NCBI RefSeq assembly: GCF_023516215.1
Contig: NZ_CP097349.1
Location: 3,534,001 to 3,598,000, forward strand
DNA: 64,000 bases
Origin: Cytobacillus pseudoceanisediminis
Lineage (GTDB): Bacteria; Bacillota; Bacilli; Bacillales; Cytobacillaceae
Direction: 5' to 3'
This document shows, piece after piece, positions 9,542 to 18,679 of the stretch (position 1 is the first letter of the stretch; the number at the start of each line of letters is the position of its first letter). The translations under genes were made by a program, and so were the position numbers. The notes beneath the pieces were generated by a model, which was not told the DNA's origin, did not search any database, and saw only the letters and a program-made list of their open reading frames with translations.

Positions 9542-10767
9542 TTATCTATTTGTGCTAAAGGTAACATCCTCAGAGCTATTAATCTCTTTCTTATTCAGCA
9601 GGCGGTTCAGTTTTTCAGAACTTAAGAACATTGCTGCAGCAAGAAGAACAATACATAACGGGAAAATCCCAATTGTTGAATGAGAGGCAATGAAGCCTAG
9701 AACAGGCGGCAGAAAGGTACTGCCTGTATATGCAACAGCCATTTGATAACCCATGATGGTCTGGGAATGCTTCTTCCCAAAACGCGCTGGCGTTTCGTGC
9801 AGCATACACGGAAAGATTGGTGCCAATCCTAATCCAACCAAAACAAAGCCTGCAAGCGCGAAAACGGATGTAAATGGCAGGAAAAGAAGGATGGCACCAG
9901 CAAGTGCAAGAATTTGCCCCATCCGAATGAGAGTACGATTATTCACTTTAAACGTAATGAAACCAGTAATAAATCTGCCAATTGTAATGCCTGCGAAATA
10001 AAAGGAAACCCATTGGGCAGCCTCCGCTGCCGGCAGGCCCTTCATGCTTACCAGAAAGCTGCTTCCCCAGAGCCCCATCGTGGCTTCTGCCCCGCAATAA
10101 AACAAGAAGGATAATAAAGCTAATTTAACTCCTTTGATTTGGAGCGGTTTTACAATTTCAGCATGATCCACTCTTTCTTCTGATTCCTCCGCCTCTCCAA
10201 CTAAAGCTTTATTATTTTTCTTTCCTTTATTCCATAAAGGCAAAGTCAGCAAAAGGATGATTGCCAGCACAAATTGTATTCCTGCAATGGCAAAATACCC
10301 ATTGCTCCAGGAGTTCCCCCTGCTATATACTGGGCCATGATGATCGGGCCAATAGTGGCTCCGACTCCCCAGAAACTGTGCAGCCAGCTCATGTGATGTG
10401 CTTTATAATGCGCAGCAACATAATCGTTTAATCCTGCATCAATTGCACCTGCCCCCAATCCGAGAGGTATGGCACATAGAAACAGCCAATAAACCGATGG
10501 AGCAAAATAAAAGCCAAGTAACGCGGCAGCAGTCATTAACGTACTGAAAAAAGATACCTTCCCAGTTCCAAACCGTTTGAGTATTCTTCCGCTACCTAAG
10601 CTCGAGATGATTGTACCGCCAGCTATTGTCATAAAAAGCCATCCGGCAGTCTCCAGCGGGGCGCCTAAGTCTGCCTGCATGACAGGCCATACCGCCCCTA
10701 ACACTGAATCCGGCAGACCCAGACTAATAAAAGCCAAATATATGATCACCAAAAGGATTGTTGCCAT
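9542..10767 (-). pseudogene. MFS transporter (sugar/fucose-permease-like), frameshifted
   Basis: About 408-aa twelve-helix major-facilitator protein. The N-terminal half starts at ATG 10767 (AGGTGAGG upstream) with SLGLPDSVLGAVWPVMQADL, a signature of the FucP/GlcP-like branch. The reading frame breaks at a run of five C (10316-10320); the second half continues from about GNSWSNGYFAIAGIQF to the C-terminus in another frame. One extra base restores the protein. Its start is 13 nt after the ROK regulator, so the substrate is probably a sugar sensed by that repressor. Confidence 0.8.
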
Positions 10768-10780
10768 GCTTCAGCCTCAC

Positions 10781-11818
10781 CTATTTTCTGATATATTTTT
10801 CAGGCGACTCAAGCATAAGCGCCAGCCCCAGACTCTGCAATCCGTATAAATAGTCCTGTTTCCAATCACTTATTGCCAGAATGGGCAGATGTTCTGCCGG
10901 GATGTATTCTGAGCTTGCTGCTGCAATTTTTTCTACCAGGGTCTCTTCCACTTCATCTTTGCAGAAGATGAACGTATGAGGATTAATGATAGCCGTAATT
11001 GAGGCTACTAATCTGCTGATAGCATCAACCTGATTATCTCTGGATATCAGCACCTCTTTATGACTGAATCCATTTTCCAAGGCTTCGCGGAAGTTTCGGT
11101 CATCATATTGAGGAACAAATGAAACTTCCCCGGCAAAAAAAGTGTTTCCCCGCACAACATCCCCGTTGATCATAAATCCCGCACCAGGACCATTTTGACC
11201 GGAATATAAATACACAAGGGATTGATGATCTTTTATCCCCTTAGAATGGTGATATCCAAGAACTGCAGCATTCATGTCGTTCTCTACAACAACTGGCATC
11301 GAAAAGAAATTCTCAAAATATCCTTTAATATCGAAGTCTTGAAACTGTTCATAGCCGGGTATATAAAAGATCCGCCCATTCTTAACGGAACCCGGCACCC
11401 CAATGGCAAGCGACCGGATTGCTTGTTTATCCGCCAATAATTTTTCAATCGAGCCCGTTAATAAATTCAGCCCGCCGTCAGTCAATACACTTTGAAGGGT
11501 TCCTTGTTCCTTCACTTCTCCCGCACAATTAAAAATGGCATAATTCGTCTCTGTCTTCTCTAAGAAAATTGCCAGGCCCAGCATATAGTCAGGATTGTAT
11601 GTATATCTTTTCGCTCTTCTCCCGCCGCTGGATTCATCCAGTCCCGACGACAGAATTTCCCCATCCTTCTCCATCTGTGAAAGGAACTTGCTTATCGTCG
11701 GAAAACTGATTCCCAATTTATCACTTAGTTCAACTTTGGTTGCACTTCCCAGGTCTAAAAGTGATCTGCGAATACCAGAAAGGATGCCCAGGCTTAAAGC
11801 TTTTGGAGCAGTCTTCAT
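10781..11818 (-). CDS. ROK-family transcriptional repressor
   Basis: 345-aa NagC/XylR-type regulator. An N-terminal winged helix-turn-helix (KVELSDKLGISFPTISKFLSQM) is followed by a ROK ATPase-like sugar-sensing domain (GVPGSVKNGRI, VVENDMNAAVLGY, GQNGPGAGFMINGDVVRG). The classical zinc-binding CxCGxxGC motif of ROK kinases is absent, as in several regulator-only members. The start at 11818 (GGTGGTGAG 5-10 nt upstream) is preferred over 11836. A perfect 42-bp palindrome 50 nt upstream is a likely operator. Downstream are an MFS carrier and a sugar acetyltransferase. Confidence 0.85.
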   Translation of the reverse strand: MKTAPKALSLGILSGIRRSLLDLGSATKVELSDKLGISFPTISKFLSQMEKDGEILSSGLDESSGGRRAKRYTYNPDYMLGLAIFLEKTETNYAIFNCAGEVKEQGTLQSVLTDGGLNLLTGSIEKLLADKQAIRSLAIGVPGSVKNGRIFYIPGYEQFQDFDIKGYFENFFSMPVVVENDMNAAVLGYHHSKGIKDHQSLVYLYSGQNGPGAGFMINGDVVRGNTFFAGEVSFVPQYDDRNFREALENGFSHKEVLISRDNQVDAISRLVASITAIINPHTFIFCKDEVEETLVEKIAAASSEYIPAEHLPILAISDWKQDYLYGLQSLGLALMLESPEKYIRK

Positions 11819-11867
11819 TATTCTCACCACCTGCAAATCATACTTATTAAACAGATTTAAAAGTATT

Positions 11868-11909
11868 CAATAATAAACTTATTAAAGGTCTTTAATAAGT
11901 TTATTATTG
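11868..11909. promoter_or_regulatory. Perfect 42-bp palindrome, likely ROK operator
   Basis: Arms CAATAATAAACTTATTAAAG (11868-11887) and its exact reverse complement (11890-11909) flank a 2-nt centre. A further ACTTATTAAA copy lies at 11842-11851, nearer the ROK start. Position upstream of the ROK gene suggests autoregulation. Confidence 0.65.
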
Positions 11910-12131
11910 GAAATATATCATTAAAATTAACCGAAAACAACCTTCCCTTTATCAGAGATGTAATTTTTCAGCAGACTGTCTTTACAAGGTTCCTCGTTGA
12001 GCTTGAATACTAATTTTATTTACCTTTCTAGACGCCCCTGAGAGTCAAGGAGAAAGCTATTCCTTCCAATATATTACTCCCGACTATATAATAATACTAA
12101 GAACGAATCTATTAAAGGAGCAGATTCAGGC
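11910..12131. other. Intergenic region upstream of the DIP1984-like gene
   Basis: The only clear signal is a TATAATAAT -10-like box near 12087 and the AAAGGAGC ribosome site at 12115. No small gene or riboswitch was recognised. Confidence 0.35.
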
Positions 12132-12647
12132 ATGCAAAAACTTACCCTGGCTGAAGCAGTAAAATTAAAAAGTGTTCTGGCTAAACGAATTCACGAGTTA
12201 GAAGAAGAAATGGACCGTGTAGCATTTGCCGATATTGAAAAAGGCAGCAAGCTTCCTGAAATGCCAAGATCGCTTGGTATGGTGGAAAAAGAGATGGATG
12301 AAGTCCGTAAAGACATGAGACTGCTGGATAAGCTTGTATATAAAGCCAATATTGAAAATGACATCACCTTTAACAATGAATCATTGCCAATCGTAGAAGC
12401 AATTGAGCTTGCCACCCAATATCGGGCAAAGGCCCGCAAATTCAAGAAATATGGCACAGCAGCCAGAGAGGAATTCCTTTATACAGTGTCGGAAAACGTG
12501 TCGATGGTGAAAATGGCGCTATTTGATCCGGAGCAGTACCGATTAAAGGGCCTGGAAGCCGAACGCCAGGCGAATCGTCTGTCCAACTTAATCAATAACA
12601 AGAATTATTTGATAGAATTAGAGTTTGACAGCGAAAAGTATTTCTAG
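12132..12647 (+). CDS. Coiled-coil protein, DIP1984/septicolysin-like
   Basis: 171-aa, charged, almost entirely helical protein without signal or membrane segment. The opening LTLAEAVKLKSVLAKRIHEL followed by a second helical pair resembles the DIP1984 (DUF6847) family, whose members begin with KLAEAL...RADLQKRI. The molecular function of that family is unknown. The start has AAAGGAGC with 10-nt spacing, and a strong terminator follows. The assignment rests on pattern similarity only; it could be an unrelated helical protein. Confidence 0.55.
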   Translation: MQKLTLAEAVKLKSVLAKRIHELEEEMDRVAFADIEKGSKLPEMPRSLGMVEKEMDEVRKDMRLLDKLVYKANIENDITFNNESLPIVEAIELATQYRAKARKFKKYGTAAREEFLYTVSENVSMVKMALFDPEQYRLKGLEAERQANRLSNLINNKNYLIELEFDSEKYF

Positions 12648-12836
12648 ACCTTGAAGTGGTGAGACTCTGCTTCAAGGCATAGAAGGAACACCCTCCTATT
12701 GTGTACAAAGGTACCTTGTAATGGCAATGGCAAACCGATTATCCATGACCCATTACAACTTCATCCGTAACCAATAACCAACCATGGCTACTGGAGGCCG
12801 ACGGCCATTCATCCGTAATCCCGGTTCCTTCTATGA

Positions 12837-12866
12837 GCCTCCATTCAATTTGAATGGAGGCTTTTT
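12837..12866 (+). terminator. Intrinsic terminator
   Basis: GCCTCCATTCAA / TTGAATGGAGGC followed by TTTTTATT. It lies 190 nt after the DIP1984-like gene. Confidence 0.8.
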
Positions 12867-12917
12867 ATTAATCCAATGACCTGAGGGGGACACAATTTCT
12901 CTGAAAGATCAGCAAAA

Positions 12918-12944
12918 GGGACAGTGTACCTGTCCCCGTGTCCC
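12918..12944. repeat. GGGACA/TGTCCC dispersed repeat, copy 1
   Basis: GGGACAGTGTACCTGTCCCC followed by GTGTCCC. It abuts the stop codon of the reverse-strand MarR-GNAT gene. The first 19 nt are identical to the copy at 43236. Confidence 0.75.
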
Positions 12945-13880
12945 TTAAAGCAGCAGTTCCCACGTTTCTCCAACTAATTCGTGCCCAAAGCTATGATGTT
13001 CTTCCTCCTTAACAAGCTGAAATCCCTTTTTCTGATAGATATGCCGCGCTTCTTTAAGAACACTGTTTGTCCATAGAACGAGTTTCTTATATCCTGCTTG
13101 TTTGGAAAAGTTTATGCATTCTTCAACCAATTGTGAACCAAGGCCCATTCCTCTCGCCTTTGGGTCTACTATTAATAGACGAAGCTTAGCTGTATCCTCA
13201 CTTCCTTCTACAACAAAAATAGAACCCACTATTTCTCCGTTCATTTCGGCAATCCAGCAGCGTTCCCGCTTAGGATTATAGTTGATTATAAAGTCCGCTG
13301 CAATTTGAGATACAAGAGCTTCAAATCTCTCATCCCATCCAAATTCTTGTGAATACAAAAGACCATGCTTGTGTACAACCCACCCCATATCACCAGGTTC
13401 ATGCTGACGAAGAAAATACGGGCCTGAAAATTTTAGGCTTTCATTCTTGCTGATCAGTCCTTCAACGGTTTTCATAGCGTTAATTAATTGCTGCTGTTCA
13501 CTTTCCGATAATTTCCCAAGAAGATCCGCTATTTCATTGTATGAACGTTCATTTAGTTTAGAAAAAGCTTTTTCTCCCTCTGGCGTAAGCTTTAAAATGC
13601 GCTGCCTGGCATCTTTAGCAGAACGTTCTTTCTTTATAAGGCCTTTCTCTTCAAATCGGGCTAATATTCGACTTAAATAGCCTGCATCTAAACCCAGCTC
13701 TTGAGTTAAATTTGATGCTGCAGGGTCCTCGTTAGTGGCGATTTCAAACAGGATTCTGGATTCTGTCAGTGAATAGGGGCTATGTAGTAACCCTTCCCGC
13801 AAAGCTCCTATTTGTCTGGTCATAAAACGGTTAAAATGGCGAACAGCACTGATTCTTTCCTCAAACGGGATCATGGACAA
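12945..13880 (-). CDS. MarR-type regulator fused to a GNAT acetyltransferase
   Basis: 311-aa two-domain protein. Residues 1-150 form a MarR winged helix (SRILFEIATNEDPAASNLTQELGLDAGYLSRILARFEEKGLI, with the RSAKDARQR wing). Residues 160-311 are a GNAT domain with the acetyl-CoA loop ARGMGLGSQLVEECI. This fusion is common in Bacillaceae, but its substrate is unknown. A TTG at 13880 has GAGGAG at 8-nt spacing and is preferred over the ATG at 13874. Its stop codon touches a dispersed repeat. Confidence 0.88.
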   Translation of the reverse strand: MSMIPFEERISAVRHFNRFMTRQIGALREGLLHSPYSLTESRILFEIATNEDPAASNLTQELGLDAGYLSRILARFEEKGLIKKERSAKDARQRILKLTPEGEKAFSKLNERSYNEIADLLGKLSESEQQQLINAMKTVEGLISKNESLKFSGPYFLRQHEPGDMGWVVHKHGLLYSQEFGWDERFEALVSQIAADFIINYNPKRERCWIAEMNGEIVGSIFVVEGSEDTAKLRLLIVDPKARGMGLGSQLVEECINFSKQAGYKKLVLWTNSVLKEARHIYQKKGFQLVKEEEHHSFGHELVGETWELLL

Positions 13881-13983
13881 AGAAATCACTCCTCGGAATA
13901 TAGTTGCCTTTGTCAAATATAATAATTAATTTACTTGCTTCAGTCAACTTCTTTCCGGAACAAAGAGGAAGCTTGTTAAAAGA

Positions 13984-14019
13984 AAAAGCGCCAATTTCTT
14001 TAAATTGAAATCGGCACTT
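13984..14019 (-). terminator. Terminator of the zinc-ribbon gene
   Basis: On the reverse strand GCCGATTTC / GAAATTGGC (one mismatch) is followed by GCTTTTTC. Confidence 0.65.
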
Positions 14020-14040
14020 CGTTTATTTCCTTATATTCGT

Positions 14041-14250
14041 TTAGCGTGATGCTTTAGGCGGCTGGCACACATCACATTTACGCTGGTGATTATTTTTAAA
14101 TTTCGTAAATGTTTTTTCAAACTCACTGCCGCATGCACATTTAAAAAGCAGTTTTTGAGAAAAACCATGATATTCCGTCGATAACAGCTTACTATCTGAA
14201 TTTTTCTCAACAAATTCATTAATTTTACTGATTGTCCATCGTTTATTCAT
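14041..14250 (-). CDS. Small zinc-ribbon protein
   Basis: 69 aa, starting at ATG 14250 with a perfect GGAGGTG 6 nt upstream. The sequence has a Trp-containing N-terminus (MNKRWTISKINEFVEKNS), a central LLSTEYHGFSQKLLFKC strand region, and paired cysteines CAC ... CDVC. This matches the small zinc-ribbon/treble-clef repeats (DUF4379-like) found next to or inside homing endonucleases and phage proteins. Here it stands alone as a single repeat. Function unknown; nucleic-acid binding is a guess. Confidence 0.7.
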   Translation of the reverse strand: MNKRWTISKINEFVEKNSDSKLLSTEYHGFSQKLLFKCACGSEFEKTFTKFKNNHQRKCDVCQPPKASR

Positions 14251-14354
14251 ACTACACACCTCCATATTTAATCACTAGACGGAGGCTTTTCTGGGCATCC
14301 GTTCCACCATGAGCACTACTCATAATTCCTAAGTTCCTCATTATAACATGGTCT

Positions 14355-14382
14355 GGGGACAAAGGAACAGGTTCATTGCCCC
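14355..14382. repeat. GGGGACA/TGCCCC dispersed repeat, copy 2
   Basis: GGGGACAAAGGAACAGGTTC followed by ATTGCCCC, a diverged member of the family. It lies 25 nt past the stop of the repaired alkylation-repair gene. Confidence 0.5.
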
Positions 14383-14406
14383 ATCCATTCCAGTATCACT
14401 GATTGT

Positions 14407-15112
14407 TTAACATCTTACATATTTTCGTTTAAAGCCAAGCTTCCCTCTATCTACTTCCTTCTGGATATTTTCTGAGGCGTGCAGGAAACTGCTTTTTTCT
14501 TGTCCCGCTTCATTTCTACCGGCCCGATGGCTTTCGCTGTCTCAACTGCTTTTTCATGGAGCGGCAAATAAGAAACACCCACTGTATAGACAAAATTATT
14601 CATGGCGGATTTTGTACGCTCCGGAGAATCGTGGATGGTGTCTTTCACTTTATCAAGCATTTTGGCCAGTTTCTCTTCGGAAAATTCAGCGTCCGGACGA
14701 TTCCCCAAAAGCCAGCAGTAGCAGCTCCAGCCCCTGACATCCGCAGCTCTTCCCCGCTTTCGATCCATTTATCGGCAACAGCCTGTGCAATATCTGCTTC
14801 AGCTAATGTAACGGCCACCACATAATCGGACAGCATATAAAAATATGCATCATCCATCCAGCGGTCAAAATCCGCTTCGGTCATGGCTTCTGGATCTGCA
14901 ATGATGCCTGCAAAGTACATGGCATCGTAGTTCCCTGTAGCGTATAGCTCCTCTGCCAAAGGCTGATTTCTTTTAATTTTTTTGGCGATTGGCTTCATTG
15001 CACCTGTTGCCACTCCAAAAAGCGGCTCGCGCGCGCCGTTTGATATGTACATTTTCTTGGTCCGTTCCTTGCTGAGAGCTTCGAGCTCCTGCATAACCGT
15101 TTGTAAATCCAT
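14407..15112 (-). pseudogene. DNA alkylation repair (AlkD-like HEAT) protein, two frameshifts
   Basis: A HEAT-repeat protein of the AlkD/YhaZ-like family. It starts at ATG 15112 (AAGGAAGTG upstream) with MDLQTVMQELEALSKERTKK and GVATGAMKPIAKKI. Two breaks occur: at CCCC 14731-14734, where SGEELRMSG should continue GWSCYCWLLGNRPDAEF, and at six T 14493-14498, where VEMKRDKK should continue into HASENIQKEVDRGKLGFKRK and end at 14407. Both are repaired by one added base, giving 235 aa with the family C-terminus. With two lesions true decay is more plausible here than elsewhere, but the window-wide pattern favours sequence error. Confidence 0.75.
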
Positions 15113-15161
15113 CTTTAAGCACTTCCTTCCATTTTAATAATGTTAACTTCACTTGTGCGCC

Positions 15162-15856
15162 TCAAGACCCCAAGTATTCTGTTTTCAGTTCAATCTCTTT
15201 TACTTCTTTATCGTAATAGACCTTATAGGCCCTGGCGTTGGGTCTTGAACTTACGATTCGGCTGACCTCTTCCTCAATAAAGTGGATAGCCACTCCATCA
15301 TCCGCTGCAATTCCAGGCTTTATTTTATCAGAAGCCAAAAGCTCATGATAGGCAGGCCTTCTTTCCGCTTCCCCATCGTAATGAGGGCAATTGCTTCCTT
15401 TTAAGAAGCCCAGGCATGTTAAGGGCTCCAGTTTATCGCCATATGAATCCGTAACCCCTTCTTCAAACCAGCAAATGGATCCTGCGCTGATGCCGGCTAA
15501 TACGATCCCTTGGCCCCATGCCTTTCTTAAAATCTTATCTAGTCCCCATTCTTTCCATAAAGCCAATAAATTCTTCGTATTTCCGCCTCCAACATAGATG
15601 ATATCTTTATCCAGTATAAACCCTCTATATCTCTTGTTGGCGGCTTAAATAAAGATAAGTGGGACGGCTGGCACTTCTGATTTTCAAAAAAGTCATAAAA
15701 CCACTTGATGCAAATGTCGGAATCTCCTGTAGCCGTAGGAATATAACAGATTTTAGGATTTTCTTTTCCTGACTGCCGCAAAATATATTCATCTAATAAT
15801 GGATTCTCCGGTTCCATAGAGAATCCCCCGCCTCCAAGAGCGATTATTTGTCTCAT
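15162..15856 (-). pseudogene. Peptidase E-like (S51) protein, frameshifted
   Basis: 231-aa serine peptidase of the PepE/cyanophycinase clan, normally cleaving Asp-X dipeptides in the cytoplasm. Visible: MRQIIALGGGGFSMEPENP, CYIPTATGDSD, then after the break DIIYVGGGNTKNLLALW and the nucleophile elbow LAGISAGSICWFEEG, and CPHYDGEAERRP. The frame breaks near 15618-15623 (AAACCC on the plus strand); one more base restores it. The start at 15856 has GGGGGAG at 7-nt spacing. It lies between the alkylation-repair gene and an MFS gene on the same strand. Confidence 0.82.
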
Positions 15857-15932
15857 ATTCCAGCTCCCCCCAAACATGTTTAGTATAAATATTCTCCTTC
15901 ATGACTGACGTTCCTTGTTCAACTAACTAAAA

Positions 15933-15961
15933 AAATGGAGCTGCCCATATGACAGCTCCAT
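15933..15961 (-). terminator. Terminator of the DHA3 MFS gene
   Basis: ATGGAGCTG / CAGCTCCAT stem with flanking A/T runs, 14 nt past the MFS stop. Confidence 0.75.
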
Positions 15962-15974
15962 TATAAAAGATATC

Positions 15975-17219
15975 TTACGATTCACTCAGCGCTGGCTTCC
16001 CCGCTTCAAGAAGCACCTGATCCCGCCCTAATATGAATGCTAATAGGATAATGAATGCCCCTGTTCCAGCAAGAAGCCATTCGACGGCAATGATATCTGC
16101 AATTGGTCCAAATATCAGCATGCCGATCGGCATCATGGAGGTGGAGATCATCCCCATGACTCCAAACACCCTGCCTAAATAGTTCTCTTCAATTTTTTCC
16201 TGCAGCATGACAGTAGTTGGCGTGTTGAATATTGGCATCGCCACACCGAACAAGGCCATGAACACTAAATAGATCCAGAAGACCGGGACAATGCCAAGCG
16301 CCAAAGTGCATATTCCCATGATGAGACTGGCGAGGGTCATCGTTTTAATTTTATTTGGATAGCCTCCCCAGGAAGCAATGATTCCTCCGCCAATCATCAT
16401 GCCGACTGAAAAAGCAATTTCAATGGCTGTCAGCTTCCATACATCTCCGCCAAAGGTGCGGGTAACCTGCAGCGGCGTCAAAAAGGCGGCAGGCGCCATC
16501 AGCACGAAGAAGACAGCAAAGAACAGGAAGAACTTTTTCAGAAATGGATTGCTGTTTACATATTGCAGACCTTCTTTAAAGTCGCTGAAGTAGCTCGTAG
16601 TCTGTTTGGCCGTGGCCTTTTCGTGCACAGCAATTTTGACAAAAGTCATCAGTGTAACAATGGCAATCGCTGCTGTGATGACATCGATGAAAAAGATGAT
16701 TTCAAGTGATGACATTGCCAGCAGAGCAGCACTGACCATTGGCGAGACAAACATGATAACGGCTTGAATGCTTCCGTTTGCTCCGTTTACCTTTGTGAGC
16801 TTATCCTTCGGGACAATCTGAGGCAGAATCGCCCCGACAGCAGGAGTCTGAATCCCTGTTCCAAGGGCACGGATCGCTGCCATGACAAATAGAAGCCAAA
16901 TGGATTCATAACCCATAAAAAAGAGGATAGCGAGAATCAGTGTTGAAAAGGCAATAAGACCATCTGCTAAAATAATCAGCATTTTCCGGTTATACCGGTC
17001 TGCCCAGACACCCGCGACCGGTGATAAAAAGAAGGTCGGAATAAAACCGCATATGATGTAGAGCGTCATCATCAAACCAGATTCTGTCGTTAAGGTAATA
17101 TGCCACATAATGGCGTATTGAACGAGGGACGATCCAAACAGCGAGATCGTCTGACTGCTTAAAAAGAGAATAATATTCTTAAGCCAATTCTCCTGCAGAT
17201 TAGGATTTTTTGTACTCAT
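15975..17219 (-). CDS. MFS exporter, DHA3 (macrolide-efflux-like) family
   Basis: 414-aa proton-coupled exporter with about 12 membrane helices. Family signs are the N-terminal ...SQTISLFGSSLVQYAIMWHI, the loop-2 motif GVWADRYNRKMLII and IRALGTGIQTPAVGAILPQI, all typical of the MefA/DHA3 group. The substrate cannot be read; drugs or other amphiphiles are usual. It starts at ATG 17219 and is monocistronic, with its own terminator. Confidence 0.85.
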   Translation of the reverse strand: MSTKNPNLQENWLKNIILFLSSQTISLFGSSLVQYAIMWHITLTTESGLMMTLYIICGFIPTFFLSPVAGVWADRYNRKMLIILADGLIAFSTLILAILFFMGYESIWLLFVMAAIRALGTGIQTPAVGAILPQIVPKDKLTKVNGANGSIQAVIMFVSPMVSAALLAMSSLEIIFFIDVITAAIAIVTLMTFVKIAVHEKATAKQTTSYFSDFKEGLQYVNSNPFLKKFFLFFAVFFVLMAPAAFLTPLQVTRTFGGDVWKLTAIEIAFSVGMMIGGGIIASWGGYPNKIKTMTLASLIMGICTLALGIVPVFWIYLVFMALFGVAMPIFNTPTTVMLQEKIEENYLGRVFGVMGMISTSMMPIGMLIFGPIADIIAVEWLLAGTGAFIILLAFILGRDQVLLEAGKPALSES

Positions 17220-17540
17220 TGTCTAATCACTCATTTCTATATTAGTTAATAAAAACAAGCTTTGCCTATATTCAGTTGATTAATCCGCTCTATACATTCT
17301 ATTTCTAAAGACAGCAAAAAAGAGGAGAAATTCATCTCCTCTTTAAAAATAACCGTTAAATTTAGGTTTCCTTAAATAGACAGACCAATCCCGTTGCTCT
17401 GAACATAGGCAGAGCCTTCAAACGTATTCAATTAACGATTGAAAAGCGGGTTTCTTAATCTCATTGATGCTGTCAACAGGAAAACCTCCATTTCATTTTA
17501 ATTATATTAATCATACCAGCGCAGACCCGTTCATGCAATA
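17220..17540. other. Intergenic region with one hairpin
   Basis: Between the MFS start and the 3' end of the sugar locus. It holds AAAAGAGGAGA / TCTCCTCTTT at 17317-17344, a terminator-like stem of uncertain direction, and the MFS promoter region. No gene seen. Confidence 0.45.
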
Positions 17541-17603
17541 GGGACATTAGGACAGGTTCCTCGTCCCAGTGGGGGCCGGGAATGTGTACATGTCCTATCG
17601 TCC
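17541..17603. repeat. GGGACA/TGTCC dispersed repeat, copy 3 (double unit)
   Basis: Begins GGGACATTAGGACAGGTTCC, runs through a G/C-rich centre and ends TACATGTCCTATCGTCCC. It directly abuts the stop codon of the reverse-strand sugar-binding gene. Confidence 0.65.
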
Positions 17604-18679
17604 CTACTTATAAACTTCTTCTCTGGAATGAAACCCATCTGCAATAATGGTACGATCCATATTGTGTTTATCGACAGCAATTGGCGAAAGAAGGACCGAG
17701 GGCACCTCGATTTTTCCATTATTAATTTTTCGGCTTGCTTCTATATTTTCTCCCTTCGCCATCCTGACCGCTAGTTCAGCAGCTTCTTTGGTGAGCGTGC
17801 CGATAGGTTTGTATACCGTCATCGTCTGGGTACCTCTGATGATCCGCTGGGCAGCGGCAAGCTCAGCATCCTGTCCTGCTACAGGAATTTTCCCTGCCAG
17901 CCCTTGCACTGCCAGTGCCTGGATGGCTCCGCCTGCGGTAGCATCGTTGGCTGCGATCACGGCATCTATTTGATTTTGGTTGGCTTTAAGAGCCTCTTCC
18001 ATATTTACAAATGCATTCGCAGGCGTCCAATCTCTGGACCACTGATCATATACAATCTGTATATCGCCTTTTTCAATTAAAGGCTGAAGCACGTTAAAGA
18101 CTCCTCGTTTAAATAAATGGGCATTATGGTCAGTGATTGCTCCGCCAATGTACACATACTTCCCTTTAGGAACCAGTTTGGTGATGGCCCTTGCCTGCAG
18201 CTCTCCAACCTTTTCATTATCAAAGGATATATATAAGTCGATATCGGCATTTTTCACTAGCCGGTCATATGAGATGACTTTGATGCCTGCCTCGTGAGCT
18301 TTTTTGACGATCGAAGCGGTGGCTTCAGCATTATGTGGAACGACAACCAGCAGGTCGACCCCCTGTTTAATCAATGTTTCTGCCTGTGATATTTGGACCG
18401 CATCATCCCCATTCGCAGCCATGATCTCCACTTCGGCTCCGAGTTCTTCTACGGCCTCTTTGAACAAATCTCTATCCTTCAGCCAGCGCTCTTCCAATAA
18501 AGTATCCATTGAAAAGCCGATCTTAACGGCTTTCTCCCCATCCCCTCTTACTTGCACTTCGCCTGCAGAAGGAATTGCTTTCCTGGGATTTTTTTGAGTG
18601 CTGTTTCCGTTTGGCAGGCTGACAGGAGGCAAACCAGAAACAGCGCAGCCAGAGTCAGCTTCCATTGAATCCTATCCAT
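17604..18679 (-). pseudogene. XylF-like sugar-binding lipoprotein, frameshifted after the signal
   Basis: 358-aa periplasmic-binding-protein-type lipoprotein close to D-xylose binding protein XylF. ATG 18679 gives MDRIQWKLTLAALFLVCLLS, then the lipobox Cys of SAC. The frame breaks in a run of seven T (18589-18595) and resumes as RKAIPSAGEVQV. The mature domain shows KIGFSMDTLLEERWLKDRD, QGVDLLVVVPHNAEA, SYDRLVKNADIDLYISFDN and AANDATAGGAIQAL. Its start overlaps the end of the response-regulator gene by 8 bp. It has no transporter partners next to it, so it either feeds the MmsAB-type transporter upstream or acts in sensing. Confidence 0.82.
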
